Below, piece after piece: positions 8,945 through 18,017 of a stretch of DNA of 64,000 bases. Location: the NCBI GenBank assembly GCA_029258825.1, contig JAPDKA010000003.1, positions 130,065 through 194,064 of the forward strand, given 5' to 3'. The notes under the pieces were generated by a model. The model searched no databases, was not told the DNA's origin, and saw only the letters and a program-made list of their open reading frames with translations. The position numbers and the translations under genes were made by a program. Source of the stretch: an archaeon. Its GTDB lineage: Archaea > Nanobdellota > Nanobdellia > Pacearchaeales > JAPDKA01. Numbering within the stretch: the first letter of the stretch is position 1; every line of letters begins with the position of its first letter.

Positions 8945-11053
8945 CTACACACCTACTAAAAACAATGCCTTCAATTTTATTAAAAGTTTTCTCCATAACG
9001 TAACGCTGTTTACAAATATATTGGTGCTGTAGTCAAACTCATGCTTGTTTCCTTTCATATCTGTTGCAGTTACAACAATCTTAACAATATTATTACCAAA
9101 ATGTAAGTTGTGTACAATCGCATCAACCGAAACAATATTTTCACCTTCCTTAAACAACATACGCGATTTTCCAAGCAGTTTATTATCTTTATATATGCTT
9201 ATATCAGCATCCAAAGGCTGGTTAGCATAAAAAGTTAACACAATAGGATAACGCAAACTATAATAAACATTTTTTGTTGTATTTATCAATTCTATTTTTG
9301 GTGCTGGAAGAACTGTAAATGTATTGCAAAACCTAGCAACAACATCAGAAGATTGTGGTTTAGTTACAGTAATGCAAGCTGTATGCTCACTGGTATATGA
9401 AAGTGGCTCAAGTTTATAAGTAAAATCGAACTTTTTAGGCGTAGGAGACAATGTTAAATAAATGCAATCGTTACTGAAACATACTTTATATAGCTCTGTC
9501 TCTGTAGCGCTTGCAATACAGTTAACATAGACTGTCTCATAGGTATAAAAAAACTTATCAGAATTGATACTAGAAACAGCTTGTTGATTTTCAACATCAC
9601 TTATGTTAGAAGTAAACACGCACGCGATTTCAACTGGTTGTACATTTAAATAGCTATTTGCTTCTTCTTCACTAATATAAGGACCGATTGAAGAAAAAGT
9701 GATCTCGCTTGTTGCGTATGCATTCAACCCTGTAGCAAATTTTAAGTTGCTTTTACACCCAACACTACACTTAGCAAGCTCTGGAATCGGAACTACAAAA
9801 TATGATTGGGATGATGAAAAAGGCTTGAGAAATAAAAGTTTTTTATTTTCTTCTACTTCTGATGGAGAAACAACTAAATAGATAGGCATCACCACATAAT
9901 AAGGTTGTAAATTATGAACAATAATTCTTACGGGCAAATAACTTCCCATCTTAACATGCTCATATAAAGGCTTAACATCGATACCTGTTAATGGACTAAC
10001 AACATTGCCACAATAGATTGTATTCACATCAGTATGAAGATTATCAACATTAATAGAACCAACATAGCTGTATTCAGCAGTTGATAATTGTGGATTTACT
10101 TTTGACATTGCTATATGACTAGTATCAATCCAACCAATTTGGTTAAATGTGATATCTACAGGTAACCAAACTTCTCTTCCATTGTAAATACCCATAAACA
10201 CTTCAACCCAGGCATGTTCAACAAAATCATGAAGTAGGTTTGAGTATGCCACGCCCGTAACATATCTCGCTGGAATACCTACAGACCTGCATAAAGCAAT
10301 AAACAGTATGGAAAATTCGTCGCATGTTCCGCGCCCTTGCTGAAATACTTCCGAAGCTCTCAGCATGACATCCCCATATGATACATCATAATCAATTATC
10401 TTATCAACGTATGATGCTATCTTAAAAATTGCTTCATAGATATTATTACTTTCTTCAACAAATTGTCTGGCTTTAAAGTACATAAGATCATTATAATCAA
10501 TAATATCTGTTTTTTCTGTATAATGCTTAAGTTTGCTAGAATTAACCAGAGCAAAATATTCTGTTAAGCTTAGTGGCTTTTCTTTGAATATAAAAAAATA
10601 TGTTGTTATATTTGCTACAATCTTGTATGTTAAATCTATATAGATGTTATTACCATCTGTTATGTCAATAGTAAGGGAATTATTGTATAATTGGACATTA
10701 GCATACTTTCCTTGACTAATATCAGAAAAGGTCATTACAGGTGGTAAACCTAGCATATTCAACAACTCGCATGTTTGTTGGTTATTGCATTTTAAAACAA
10801 GTGTAAGATCTGCTTGTTGCCTATAATCTGTTAAAGGAAAATAAGATATCTTTATGTTAATTTTATCTACATTTCCATAGATATGCGATGCTTCAACTAC
10901 ATTGAATTTAGCTTTAGTATAAGTAGCATTATCAAATGAGCATGCATGAACATAGCTAAAAAACAATAGAGAAATAAAGATACATGTAAAGAAAAACCAA
11001 AATTGTAAAAACACCTGCTTAACTTTGCTTTGTATAGCATGATGTATTCTCAT
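8945..11053 (-). CDS. exported transglutaminase-like (papain-fold) protein
   Basis: The 702-residue product has a membrane segment near 15-38 acting as signal or anchor. An N-terminal beta-rich domain is followed by a transglutaminase-like core with the triad Cys244 (GRGTCDEF), His280 (EHAWVEV) and Asp300 (LPVDITF). About 400 residues of beta-sandwich repeats with paired Cys follow. Archaeal members are thought to act as extracellular proteases or crosslinkers, but the substrate here is unknown. It lies upstream of the 847-residue PKD protein (76-base gap, same strand), so the two may work together at the cell surface. The last 20 residues are amphipathic and basic. Confidence 0.85.
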   Translation of the reverse strand: MRIHHAIQSKVKQVFLQFWFFFTCIFISLLFFSYVHACSFDNATYTKAKFNVVEASHIYGNVDKINIKISYFPLTDYRQQADLTLVLKCNNQQTCELLNMLGLPPVMTFSDISQGKYANVQLYNNSLTIDITDGNNIYIDLTYKIVANITTYFFIFKEKPLSLTEYFALVNSSKLKHYTEKTDIIDYNDLMYFKARQFVEESNNIYEAIFKIASYVDKIIDYDVSYGDVMLRASEVFQQGRGTCDEFSILFIALCRSVGIPARYVTGVAYSNLLHDFVEHAWVEVFMGIYNGREVWLPVDITFNQIGWIDTSHIAMSKVNPQLSTAEYSYVGSINVDNLHTDVNTIYCGNVVSPLTGIDVKPLYEHVKMGSYLPVRIIVHNLQPYYVVMPIYLVVSPSEVEENKKLLFLKPFSSSQSYFVVPIPELAKCSVGCKSNLKFATGLNAYATSEITFSSIGPYISEEEANSYLNVQPVEIACVFTSNISDVENQQAVSSINSDKFFYTYETVYVNCIASATETELYKVCFSNDCIYLTLSPTPKKFDFTYKLEPLSYTSEHTACITVTKPQSSDVVARFCNTFTVLPAPKIELINTTKNVYYSLRYPIVLTFYANQPLDADISIYKDNKLLGKSRMLFKEGENIVSVDAIVHNLHFGNNIVKIVVTATDMKGNKHEFDYSTNIFVNSVTLWRKLLIKLKALFLVGV

Positions 11054-11066
11054 TTTTATTTTTTGT

Positions 11067-12146
11067 TTATTTTTTTGCCATATGTTTGGATAAGGCCTGT
11101 TTGCACAATCTAATCATTCTATCTTTAAATACAGGTAAGTCTTCAACTTTTACTGTAGCACCACAAGCATTTGCATGACCACCACCTGTAGCTTCTAAAC
11201 CTTCAAGTGCTTTTAACACAACAGACCTAACATTGATTTTACCTCTAACTGATATATTAGCTTTTTCTCCTTTCAGATATGCCACAACTATAACTTTATT
11301 TGGAAAATTATAAAGTAGCTCATTAGCAAGCTCTGCAGATAAACTTAAACTTCCCCCATATTGAAAAAACAAGACGTGCCTTCTCGCAAAACTTTTAGCT
11401 TTTTCCAACAGTTTTGTATATGTTTTATTAATTTGGTTAAATCTCCTGTAAATCACTTTTGTCTTTGGATTATTATCAAGTAATTCGTAAGGTGAATTTA
11501 TGTTAATAAGAGTTTTTACCATCTTTACTATGTTCGATGTTCTATCTTTTAATGCAAAATTCAGCAGCTTAACAATAAAGCCAAACTTTGTTTCATAAAG
11601 TAAAGAAGCTGGTGTATTTATTGCGTTTATAGTATCAAATGGTTGAAATAGATCTTTATATTTTTTCAGTACTGAAGTAGCAAAATCTGGGATATACCAA
11701 TCAGATAAACAGCCAAGCAATGCTATCCAATCATCAACAGAATTATCAACAATTTTGTAACACCAATAAGATACAGGTTCGGCACTAGCTGGCTTAAAGT
11801 TGAGAGGGTTTACATAAACAACATCATTGAATGTTTGCTGTTGTGGATGATGGTCAATCCAAACAAGAGGTAAGTTTGCATCTTTTACCCGCTGAACAAA
11901 TGCATTAGCAACAAGAGGTTTATCTAAAATAAATACGATGTCCGGATTCAATTCATTTATTTTTCTTGCATAAGAAGCATTCAGGTCTGGAAAACTCTTT
12001 ATTGCCACGCCTTTTCCTTTTCCGCAAAACCTGCGCAAAAGCAAAAAAGATGCTAAACCATCTACATCATTATCAAAGAAAAACAAAGGTTGATTATATT
12101 GTATAAGCAGTTGCCTTACTCTTTCAAGCAAATTTGTAGGAATCAT
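11067..12146 (-). CDS. DHH/DHHA1 phosphoesterase (candidate c-di-AMP or oligonucleotide phosphodiesterase)
   Basis: The 359-residue product has the DHH domain at 20-240, with a metal-binding acidic cluster DNDVDG (25-30), Asp75 and the signature IDHH (97-100), and a DHHA1 domain with GGGH (321-324). The length fits NrnA/DhhP-type enzymes and is short for RecJ. Its ATG overlaps the TGA of disA by four bases (ATGA), so the two are translated together. That arrangement suggests hydrolysis of c-di-AMP or its product pApA. A RecJ-like exonuclease role tied to GINS replication proteins is the main alternative. Confidence 0.85.
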   Translation of the reverse strand: MIPTNLLERVRQLLIQYNQPLFFFDNDVDGLASFLLLRRFCGKGKGVAIKSFPDLNASYARKINELNPDIVFILDKPLVANAFVQRVKDANLPLVWIDHHPQQQTFNDVVYVNPLNFKPASAEPVSYWCYKIVDNSVDDWIALLGCLSDWYIPDFATSVLKKYKDLFQPFDTINAINTPASLLYETKFGFIVKLLNFALKDRTSNIVKMVKTLININSPYELLDNNPKTKVIYRRFNQINKTYTKLLEKAKSFARRHVLFFQYGGSLSLSAELANELLYNFPNKVIVVAYLKGEKANISVRGKINVRSVVLKALEGLEATGGGHANACGATVKVEDLPVFKDRMIRLCKQALSKHMAKK

Positions 12147-13225
12147 CTTATTGTTACTTCTGTTATTTTAATTAACCATTCCTTTATAGCTTTAGCTTTC
12201 TTTTCACCAATACCTTTAATACCTACAAGTTGTTCTATGTTTGAATCAACAACAAATTTAATACTTCCGAATTTCTGAATAACATTGCTTATATCTTCTT
12301 GAGTCAACCCTGGAATCTTTTTCAGTAATCTATAACCCTTAGCCATTAATGGTTCATCGAAACTTACGTTTGCTTTTAGATGTTTTTTCATCATCTTAGC
12401 TGTAGTGTTAATGTCTGGTGTACGTTTTAACATTTTCAACTGCTTTATAAGTTTGGATAGGTTTACATATTTTTCATAGTCCTTAACAACATTATTTATA
12501 ATCTCGTCTATATCTTTTATTATTTCAAGAAACTGAAATTGAAGTGACGTAGCTTCTTTTCCAAGTTCATTTATATACAATTGCAAAGTTTTCGATATTC
12601 TATTAACTAGTTCATAATGCGTAATTAAGGTTGCTATATCGTTTAGTGTTATCAATCCAAAAGGTTCAAGCCTATCAAATCTCGCTATGACTTCATCAAA
12701 AATTTTTCTTTGTCTTTCTAACGCTACCAAGGTATTGCTTGCGCGGCTCAATAATTCAGAAATACTCGTTAATGTATATTTATTTGGACCAAAATATAAT
12801 GTTGCTGTACTCGATTTTTCAGAAATCGCAATTACAACGGCGTCAAGCTGTCTTGCTGTTCTTTCAGCTGCTTTATGTCTCGTTCCTGTTTCTGCTGATG
12901 GTAGTTTTGGATCAGGGATAAGCATAACATTAGCACATAGAATTTTTTTTGCATCGCTATCAACAATGATTGCACCATCCATCTTAGATAATTCTGCAAG
13001 TTTTTGAGATGTAAGCTTTGTATTAATTTTAAAACCACCTTCGCTAATCTTCACGCCTTTTTCTGATATAACAATCAAACCACCTGTTTTAGCTTTAGCA
13101 ATTCTATCTATTGCTTCTCTCAACTGAGTACCGTAGGCAACAAGCTTTACCACATCATTTAGGTTCCACTTTTTTCCCCTAGTAGATTGCAATGCTTTAT
13201 TTTGTTTTTGTTTTGTTATCTCCAT
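12143..13225 (-). CDS. disA: diadenylate cyclase DisA
   Basis: Makes cyclic di-AMP from two ATP. The diadenylate cyclase domain covers about 25-150 and keeps the catalytic DGA (83-85) and the phosphate-binding RHK in TRHKAAER (115-122; usually RHR). A helical linker fills 160-290 and a helix-hairpin-helix DNA-binding domain ends the chain (VGIKGIGEKKAK near 335-346). This is the complete three-domain bacterial DisA layout, 360 residues, not the shorter archaeal DacZ. In bacteria DisA forms an octamer scanning for branched DNA. The next gene, a DHH phosphoesterase, overlaps by four bases. Acetate kinase ends 13 bases upstream on the same strand. Confidence 0.93.
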   Translation of the reverse strand: MEITKQKQNKALQSTRGKKWNLNDVVKLVAYGTQLREAIDRIAKAKTGGLIVISEKGVKISEGGFKINTKLTSQKLAELSKMDGAIIVDSDAKKILCANVMLIPDPKLPSAETGTRHKAAERTARQLDAVVIAISEKSSTATLYFGPNKYTLTSISELLSRASNTLVALERQRKIFDEVIARFDRLEPFGLITLNDIATLITHYELVNRISKTLQLYINELGKEATSLQFQFLEIIKDIDEIINNVVKDYEKYVNLSKLIKQLKMLKRTPDINTTAKMMKKHLKANVSFDEPLMAKGYRLLKKIPGLTQEDISNVIQKFGSIKFVVDSNIEQLVGIKGIGEKKAKAIKEWLIKITEVTIR

Positions 13226-13238
13226 TTTCTAGCTGGCT

Positions 13239-14444
13239 TTAATTATAGCATTTTTGATTATAGAGGTTTTGCAGTTCCAAAAGCCTTGCTACCATTTCTG
13301 CTTCTTCATTTTGTTTAATAACGAATACATAAGGTTTTGTCTTACTTATGCGCACTGCAGTCTGGCTTTCTATTTTCATATCTGCTTGAACATTTGATTT
13401 AGTATCTATATTTATACCTATTACCTTCAGTTTATCGCATACAGCTCGTCTAAACACATTGCTATTTTCACCAATTCCTGCAGTAAACACAAGAGCATCA
13501 ATTTTTTCTAAGTTTGATGCAATTGCCAATATATGTTTAGCTACACTGCTTACTAACATTTCAAAACCTAATCTGGCTGTTTCTACTTTTTTGTTTTTAT
13601 TATTTTTGTGTTTATTTTTAACCAATTCGAGCACCCTAATAAAATCTCTAGTGCCTGTAATACCATAAATACCAGACTGCATATTTAGTATTTCTTCTAT
13701 TTTAGCATGAGAAAAGCCTAGTCGAAGTAAAAATAACACTATACTTGGATCAATACTGCCTGCCCTAGTAACCATCATACATCCTTCAAGAGGTGTAAAG
13801 CCCATAGTAGTATCAATGGCTTTGCCTTGCTTGAATGCTGTAATGCTACACCCTCCGCCAATGTGTGCTGTAATTATGTTAAGCTTATTTAATGGCTTAT
13901 TCAACATCATTGCAGCAATGTTCGCAACATAATAATGATTAAGCCCATGAAATCCGTAACGAAAAATTTTGTATTTTTTAGATAAGGTTATGGGTATAGC
14001 ATAAAGTTTATTATATTGAGGTATATCTGCATAAATATCTGAATCAAATAAAGCATAATGTTTCGCATGTGGAAGTAAATGTTTGATAACTTTTAACACT
14101 TTTGTTTGCATAGGATTGTGTAAAGGTGCTAAACCAAGTTTAACGATGTTGTCTAAATGTCTAATAAGCTGTGAAGATACAGTACAAGATTTCTTACCAT
14201 AACCGTGCACAATTCTATGCCCAACTACTGAAATATCATAAGTTTTTGCTATTTTTGTTATAGCTTTTTTGATAATAGCGAGGCTTTTATTATGATAAAT
14301 TAGTTTTCTTTCTATCACATGATTAAAGAAAAAATTATAAATTGCTCGCCTTTCTAATTTTTTGTTATGAAAATTATCTAAGCTCGACACCACACAATAT
14401 TTTAAGGTTTCAGAACCAACATTAACTAACAGTGTAGCTTTCAT
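13239..14444 (-). CDS. ackA: acetate kinase
   Basis: Interconverts acetyl phosphate plus ADP and acetate plus ATP, a fermentative ATP source. The 401-residue chain carries ASKHA-fold signatures: NVGSETLKY near 8, HRIVHG near 82, AHIGGGCS, and TTMGFTPLEG followed by TRAGSIDP with the substrate-site Arg. The C-terminal NEEAEMVAR matches the conserved Glu region. A strong AGAGGTAG Shine-Dalgarno precedes the ATG. It is the first gene of a run with disA and the DHH enzyme. PEP synthase diverges from the same 125-base promoter region. Propionate or butyrate kinase activity is possible, but acetate kinase fits best. Confidence 0.92.
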   Translation of the reverse strand: MKATLLVNVGSETLKYCVVSSLDNFHNKKLERRAIYNFFFNHVIERKLIYHNKSLAIIKKAITKIAKTYDISVVGHRIVHGYGKKSCTVSSQLIRHLDNIVKLGLAPLHNPMQTKVLKVIKHLLPHAKHYALFDSDIYADIPQYNKLYAIPITLSKKYKIFRYGFHGLNHYYVANIAAMMLNKPLNKLNIITAHIGGGCSITAFKQGKAIDTTMGFTPLEGCMMVTRAGSIDPSIVLFLLRLGFSHAKIEEILNMQSGIYGITGTRDFIRVLELVKNKHKNNKNKKVETARLGFEMLVSSVAKHILAIASNLEKIDALVFTAGIGENSNVFRRAVCDKLKVIGINIDTKSNVQADMKIESQTAVRISKTKPYVFVIKQNEEAEMVARLLELQNLYNQKCYN

Positions 14445-14532
14445 TTTTCTACCTCTTTTTTTCTTTATTTAGATAGTTACATATGTTTTTAATATTTTTC
14501 ATAACAAAACTAAAGAAAAGACAACAAGAAAG

Positions 14533-14541
14533 TTTTTATAT
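14533..14541 (+). promoter_or_regulatory. TATA box of ppsA
   Basis: AAG followed by TTTTTATAT resembles an archaeal BRE plus TATA box and lies about 33 bases before the ATG at 14570. This supports the downstream start over the longer reading frame that begins at 14483. Confidence 0.55.
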
Positions 14542-14569
14542 CTATGTTTTTAATTTATTTAAAGCTGAA

Positions 14570-17149
14570 ATGAGCAAAGATCAAACGATACAAAAAAACA
14601 AAGCAGAAAAATACATTGTTTGGCTTAGCGAAATAAGTAAGGATGATATAGCTATAGCAGGAGGTAAGGGCGCAAATTTGGCAGAGATGTATAATATAGG
14701 CTTACCAGTACCACCAGCATTTATAGTTACAGCTTATGCTTATAAAACTTTTCTCGAATATAACAAACTTAACGATAAGATAAAACAACTTTTGAGCAAT
14801 ATCGATTACGAAAATACGCAAATGTTAGAAGAAACAACAGCAAAAATAAGAGAACTTATTGTTGCTGGCCAAATACCAGAAGAAATGCAACAAGAAATTG
14901 TTGAAGCATATGAAATTCTAAGTAGTAATATACCAAAAGTAGATAAAATAGAAAAACAGATCAACGAACTGTTTAAGACTGCTCAAGAACCATGCTTCAC
15001 TGCTGTTCGTAGCAGTGCTACAGCAGAAGATTTACTTACAGCAAGTTTTGCTGGACAGCAAGAAACATATCTAAACGTGAAAGGGAATGATGCATTGCTT
15101 GAAGCTATAAAAAAGTGTTGGGCAAGCCTGTTTACTGCGAGAGCAACGTATTATAGGCATAAGAAAGGTTTTAGTCATGAACAAACTTTAATCGCTGTAA
15201 TAGTGCAAAAGATGGTCAACAGTGAAAAGAGTGGTGTAATGTTTACCCTAGAGCCATTAACCAATGATAAAACAAAAATTGTTATCGAAGCTGTATTTGG
15301 TCTGGGTGAGGGTATTGTTTCTGGTAGTATTGAACCTGATTATTATCTTGTTGATAAAAATACACTTGAGATAGTAAAAAAGAAAATAGGGTATAAAAAA
15401 ATAGAATTCACGCGAGATTCTGCTGGACATAATATAAAAAAAGAATTGCCTGCTGAATTAGCAAACGAACAAGTACTTAGCAAAACAGAAATCAAGAAAT
15501 TGGCCCAATTCGGCATCATGCTTGAACAGCACTATGGTTGGCCACAAGATATAGAGTGGGCAATAGAACAAGGTAATATTTACATAGTTCAGACAAGAGC
15601 TGTAACAACTACAGAAAAACATGTTAAAGCTGAAAAGATTGAAGCAAAAATACTGGTTAGTGGTTTGGGTGCAAGTCCAGGTATTGCTGTAGGAAAGGTA
15701 AAGATAATACACAACCTCGATGAATTAAGCAAGATACAAGCAGGAGATGTATTAGTAACGAAAATGACTAATCCTGATATGGTCCCAGTAATGATGAAAT
15801 CTGCAGCCATTGTTACAGATGAAGGGGGCATAACTTGTCATGCGGCAATTGTAAGCAGAGAACTTGGCATACCATGTGTTGTCGGCACTAGAAATGCCAC
15901 GCAAGTACTAAAAGATGGCATGATAGTTACTGTTAATGGCAGCGAAGGTATTGTGTATGAAGGTGCAACACAAGAGGTAGAAGAAAAAAAGCAAGAACAA
16001 AGCAAAGCAAGTAGTGAAATAAAAACACGAACAAAAGTAAAAGTTATATGCGATCTTCCACAAGCTGCTCAAAGGGCTGCTGCAACAAGTGCTGATGGGG
16101 TTGGTTTAGTGCGCATCGAGTTTATGATTGTTAATGCTGGCGTGCATCCTGCAGAATATTTGCGTAAAAAAAAGCTTGATAACTATACTACATTACTTGT
16201 TAATGGAATAAAACAAATTGCTGAAGCATTTAAAGATAAACCTGTGTGGGTTAGAACAAGCGATTTAAGAACTGATGAATATAGAAATTTAAAAGGCGGT
16301 GATCTTGAGCCTATTGAAAGTGATCCAATGATTGGGTGGCATGGTATTAGACGTGCATTAGACCAACCAGAATTGTTAAAAGCTGAATTTCTTGCAATAA
16401 AAAAATTGCACGAACAAGGGTTCAGAAATGTTGGTGTAATGTTGCCATTTGTTATTAATGTTGATGAAGTTATAAAAGCCAAGCAAATAATGCGTGAGGT
16501 TGGTTTAGAGCCATGTAAAGATGTTGAATTCGGTGTAATGGTAGAAACGCCTGCTGCATGTTGGATAATTGAAGATCTATGCAAAGAAGGTATAAGCTTT
16601 ATCTCATTTGGCACTAATGACTTAACACAGTTAACATTAGGTATAGACAGAAATAACGAAAGAATCGCAAAACTATATGATGAGATGCATCCTGCTGTAC
16701 TTGGTGAGATGAAGATGGTAATTGAAACATGCAAAAAGTATGGTGTAAAAACAAGTATATGCGGTCAGGCAGGAAGCAGACCAGAAATGGTGGAATGGTT
16801 AGTAAAGCATGGTATAGACAGTATATCTGCAAATATCGACGCTGTTGCAAAAGTAAGGCAAATTGTGGCTGAAACAGAAAGAAAAATCGCAAATAAAATT
16901 GTAAACAGTGAGCTTAACAGCGATGGAAACAAAAACCAAAATGAAAATGTTAATAGCTCAACAAATGAAACAACAAAACCAACAACAAAACCGGTAAACA
17001 CAAAAATCAAGCAAATGAAAACAGAACAATCAGAAAATAAAATAATAATAGAAGACGACATTACAATTGAAGAAATAAAAAATATTGACGAACTTGAACA
17101 GAACCTGCCGAAAGAAATAGAAGAGTTATTAAAAGAGGGTTTAAGCTAA
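14570..17149 (+). CDS. ppsA: phosphoenolpyruvate synthase with acidic C-terminal tail
   Basis: Converts pyruvate, ATP and water to PEP, AMP and phosphate, or runs in reverse for glycolytic ATP. Three domains are seen: N-terminal ATP-grasp (about 10-340), the phosphohistidine swivel with His424 in GGITCHAAIVSREL, and the PEP-binding barrel with Cys731 in SICGQAG. I start at ATG 14570: the family begins there (WLSEISKDD) and a TATA box fits. The normal enzyme ends near residue 775; about 85 extra residues follow, rich in Asn, Thr and Lys and then strongly acidic, ending in a short helix. It ends directly against a convergent gene. Divergent from acetate kinase. Confidence 0.95.
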   Translation: MSKDQTIQKNKAEKYIVWLSEISKDDIAIAGGKGANLAEMYNIGLPVPPAFIVTAYAYKTFLEYNKLNDKIKQLLSNIDYENTQMLEETTAKIRELIVAGQIPEEMQQEIVEAYEILSSNIPKVDKIEKQINELFKTAQEPCFTAVRSSATAEDLLTASFAGQQETYLNVKGNDALLEAIKKCWASLFTARATYYRHKKGFSHEQTLIAVIVQKMVNSEKSGVMFTLEPLTNDKTKIVIEAVFGLGEGIVSGSIEPDYYLVDKNTLEIVKKKIGYKKIEFTRDSAGHNIKKELPAELANEQVLSKTEIKKLAQFGIMLEQHYGWPQDIEWAIEQGNIYIVQTRAVTTTEKHVKAEKIEAKILVSGLGASPGIAVGKVKIIHNLDELSKIQAGDVLVTKMTNPDMVPVMMKSAAIVTDEGGITCHAAIVSRELGIPCVVGTRNATQVLKDGMIVTVNGSEGIVYEGATQEVEEKKQEQSKASSEIKTRTKVKVICDLPQAAQRAAATSADGVGLVRIEFMIVNAGVHPAEYLRKKKLDNYTTLLVNGIKQIAEAFKDKPVWVRTSDLRTDEYRNLKGGDLEPIESDPMIGWHGIRRALDQPELLKAEFLAIKKLHEQGFRNVGVMLPFVINVDEVIKAKQIMREVGLEPCKDVEFGVMVETPAACWIIEDLCKEGISFISFGTNDLTQLTLGIDRNNERIAKLYDEMHPAVLGEMKMVIETCKKYGVKTSICGQAGSRPEMVEWLVKHGIDSISANIDAVAKVRQIVAETERKIANKIVNSELNSDGNKNQNENVNSSTNETTKPTTKPVNTKIKQMKTEQSENKIIIEDDITIEEIKNIDELEQNLPKEIEELLKEGLS

Positions 17150-17968
17150 TTATTTACTTATCAACTTGTCAATAATTTTTGCCATTTGCTGTATAAACAA
17201 ATCAGCTCTATCGCGCCATAAATCTATGTCCTTTCCTTTAACATCGCTTATTTCACCATGCAAAATTTTATGCATTAGCACATACATATCTCGATACCAT
17301 AAAACATACTTCAAATCAAGCATGCCTTTGTCAACAAACAATTGTTTTAGCATTGCTGGAACATGTTCAGGACTTGGTGGTATTTGCTTAGCTGCAATTA
17401 AGGCAGCATGAGCAGAATCGACCATCGCCCAATATAAACCTTCGATGCTATTAATCAAATTTGCCTTGCTTCTAGCCATATGCATCGGTGTACGTTGTAA
17501 TGCTACATAGATTGCTTCAGGTGTAGGTTTTATTTTTCCTTGAGCAAGCAAGAATTTAAGAGGAATAAAAAAACCACCAAAGTCTATCAGCGGTTCGCCA
17601 TAACGAATTACATTCAACACAACTGGTTCGCCCCTTAACATTTCATCCCACCATGTACTAAGTCGTACTGTGTTAACATGTAAAGGTTTTACATAAGGAT
17701 TAAGCATTATCAATTTGCCTAGCTCTTCCCTATACCATGCAACAAGTTCTTCATCCCACTTTATACTACAATCGTCAACAATAATAATAATGTCTATATC
17801 GCTTCCTTTAACTGCAGTTTTTTTTACTGTAGAGCCGAATAGCACAATAGATTTGATAAGTTTGTTGAATTTTTCATAAACTTTGACAGCAAAATCCAAC
17901 GCAATTTCTTTCTCGTCCTTTAATTTTAACGTCGGATATTTTTCTGCAAGATTACCACCTCTTTTCAT
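17150..17968 (-). CDS. nucleotidyltransferase with HEPN-like C-terminal domain
   Basis: The 272-residue product has an N-terminal Pol-beta-type nucleotidyltransferase fold with the GS motif at 45-46 (LFGSTVKK) and Asp57/Asp59 in GSDIDI. The rest is helical and resembles a fused HEPN domain, an arrangement known from MNT-HEPN proteins and kanamycin-type transferases. A third acidic residue is not obvious. It could transfer nucleotides to RNA, protein or small molecules. No toxin partner gene is adjacent. The stop touches the end of ppsA (convergent). Confidence 0.75.
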   Translation of the reverse strand: MKRGGNLAEKYPTLKLKDEKEIALDFAVKVYEKFNKLIKSIVLFGSTVKKTAVKGSDIDIIIIVDDCSIKWDEELVAWYREELGKLIMLNPYVKPLHVNTVRLSTWWDEMLRGEPVVLNVIRYGEPLIDFGGFFIPLKFLLAQGKIKPTPEAIYVALQRTPMHMARSKANLINSIEGLYWAMVDSAHAALIAAKQIPPSPEHVPAMLKQLFVDKGMLDLKYVLWYRDMYVLMHKILHGEISDVKGKDIDLWRDRADLFIQQMAKIIDKLISK

Positions 17969-18017
17969 AGTATAGCTTAGTTCTTTTTGTTTTTAAAATT
18001 TTGGTTTTTTGTTGCAT

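Noticed and set aside
16183..16734. 183-residue minus-strand frame opposite ppsA
   Set aside because: ppsA is unmistakable on the plus strand here, and the opposite frame has no family resemblance or start signals.
17150..17968. Internal AGAGGTGG near the start of the nucleotidyltransferase gene as a Shine-Dalgarno for a later start
   Set aside because: No in-frame start codon follows at the right distance, so the signal is a chance part of codons 2-5.
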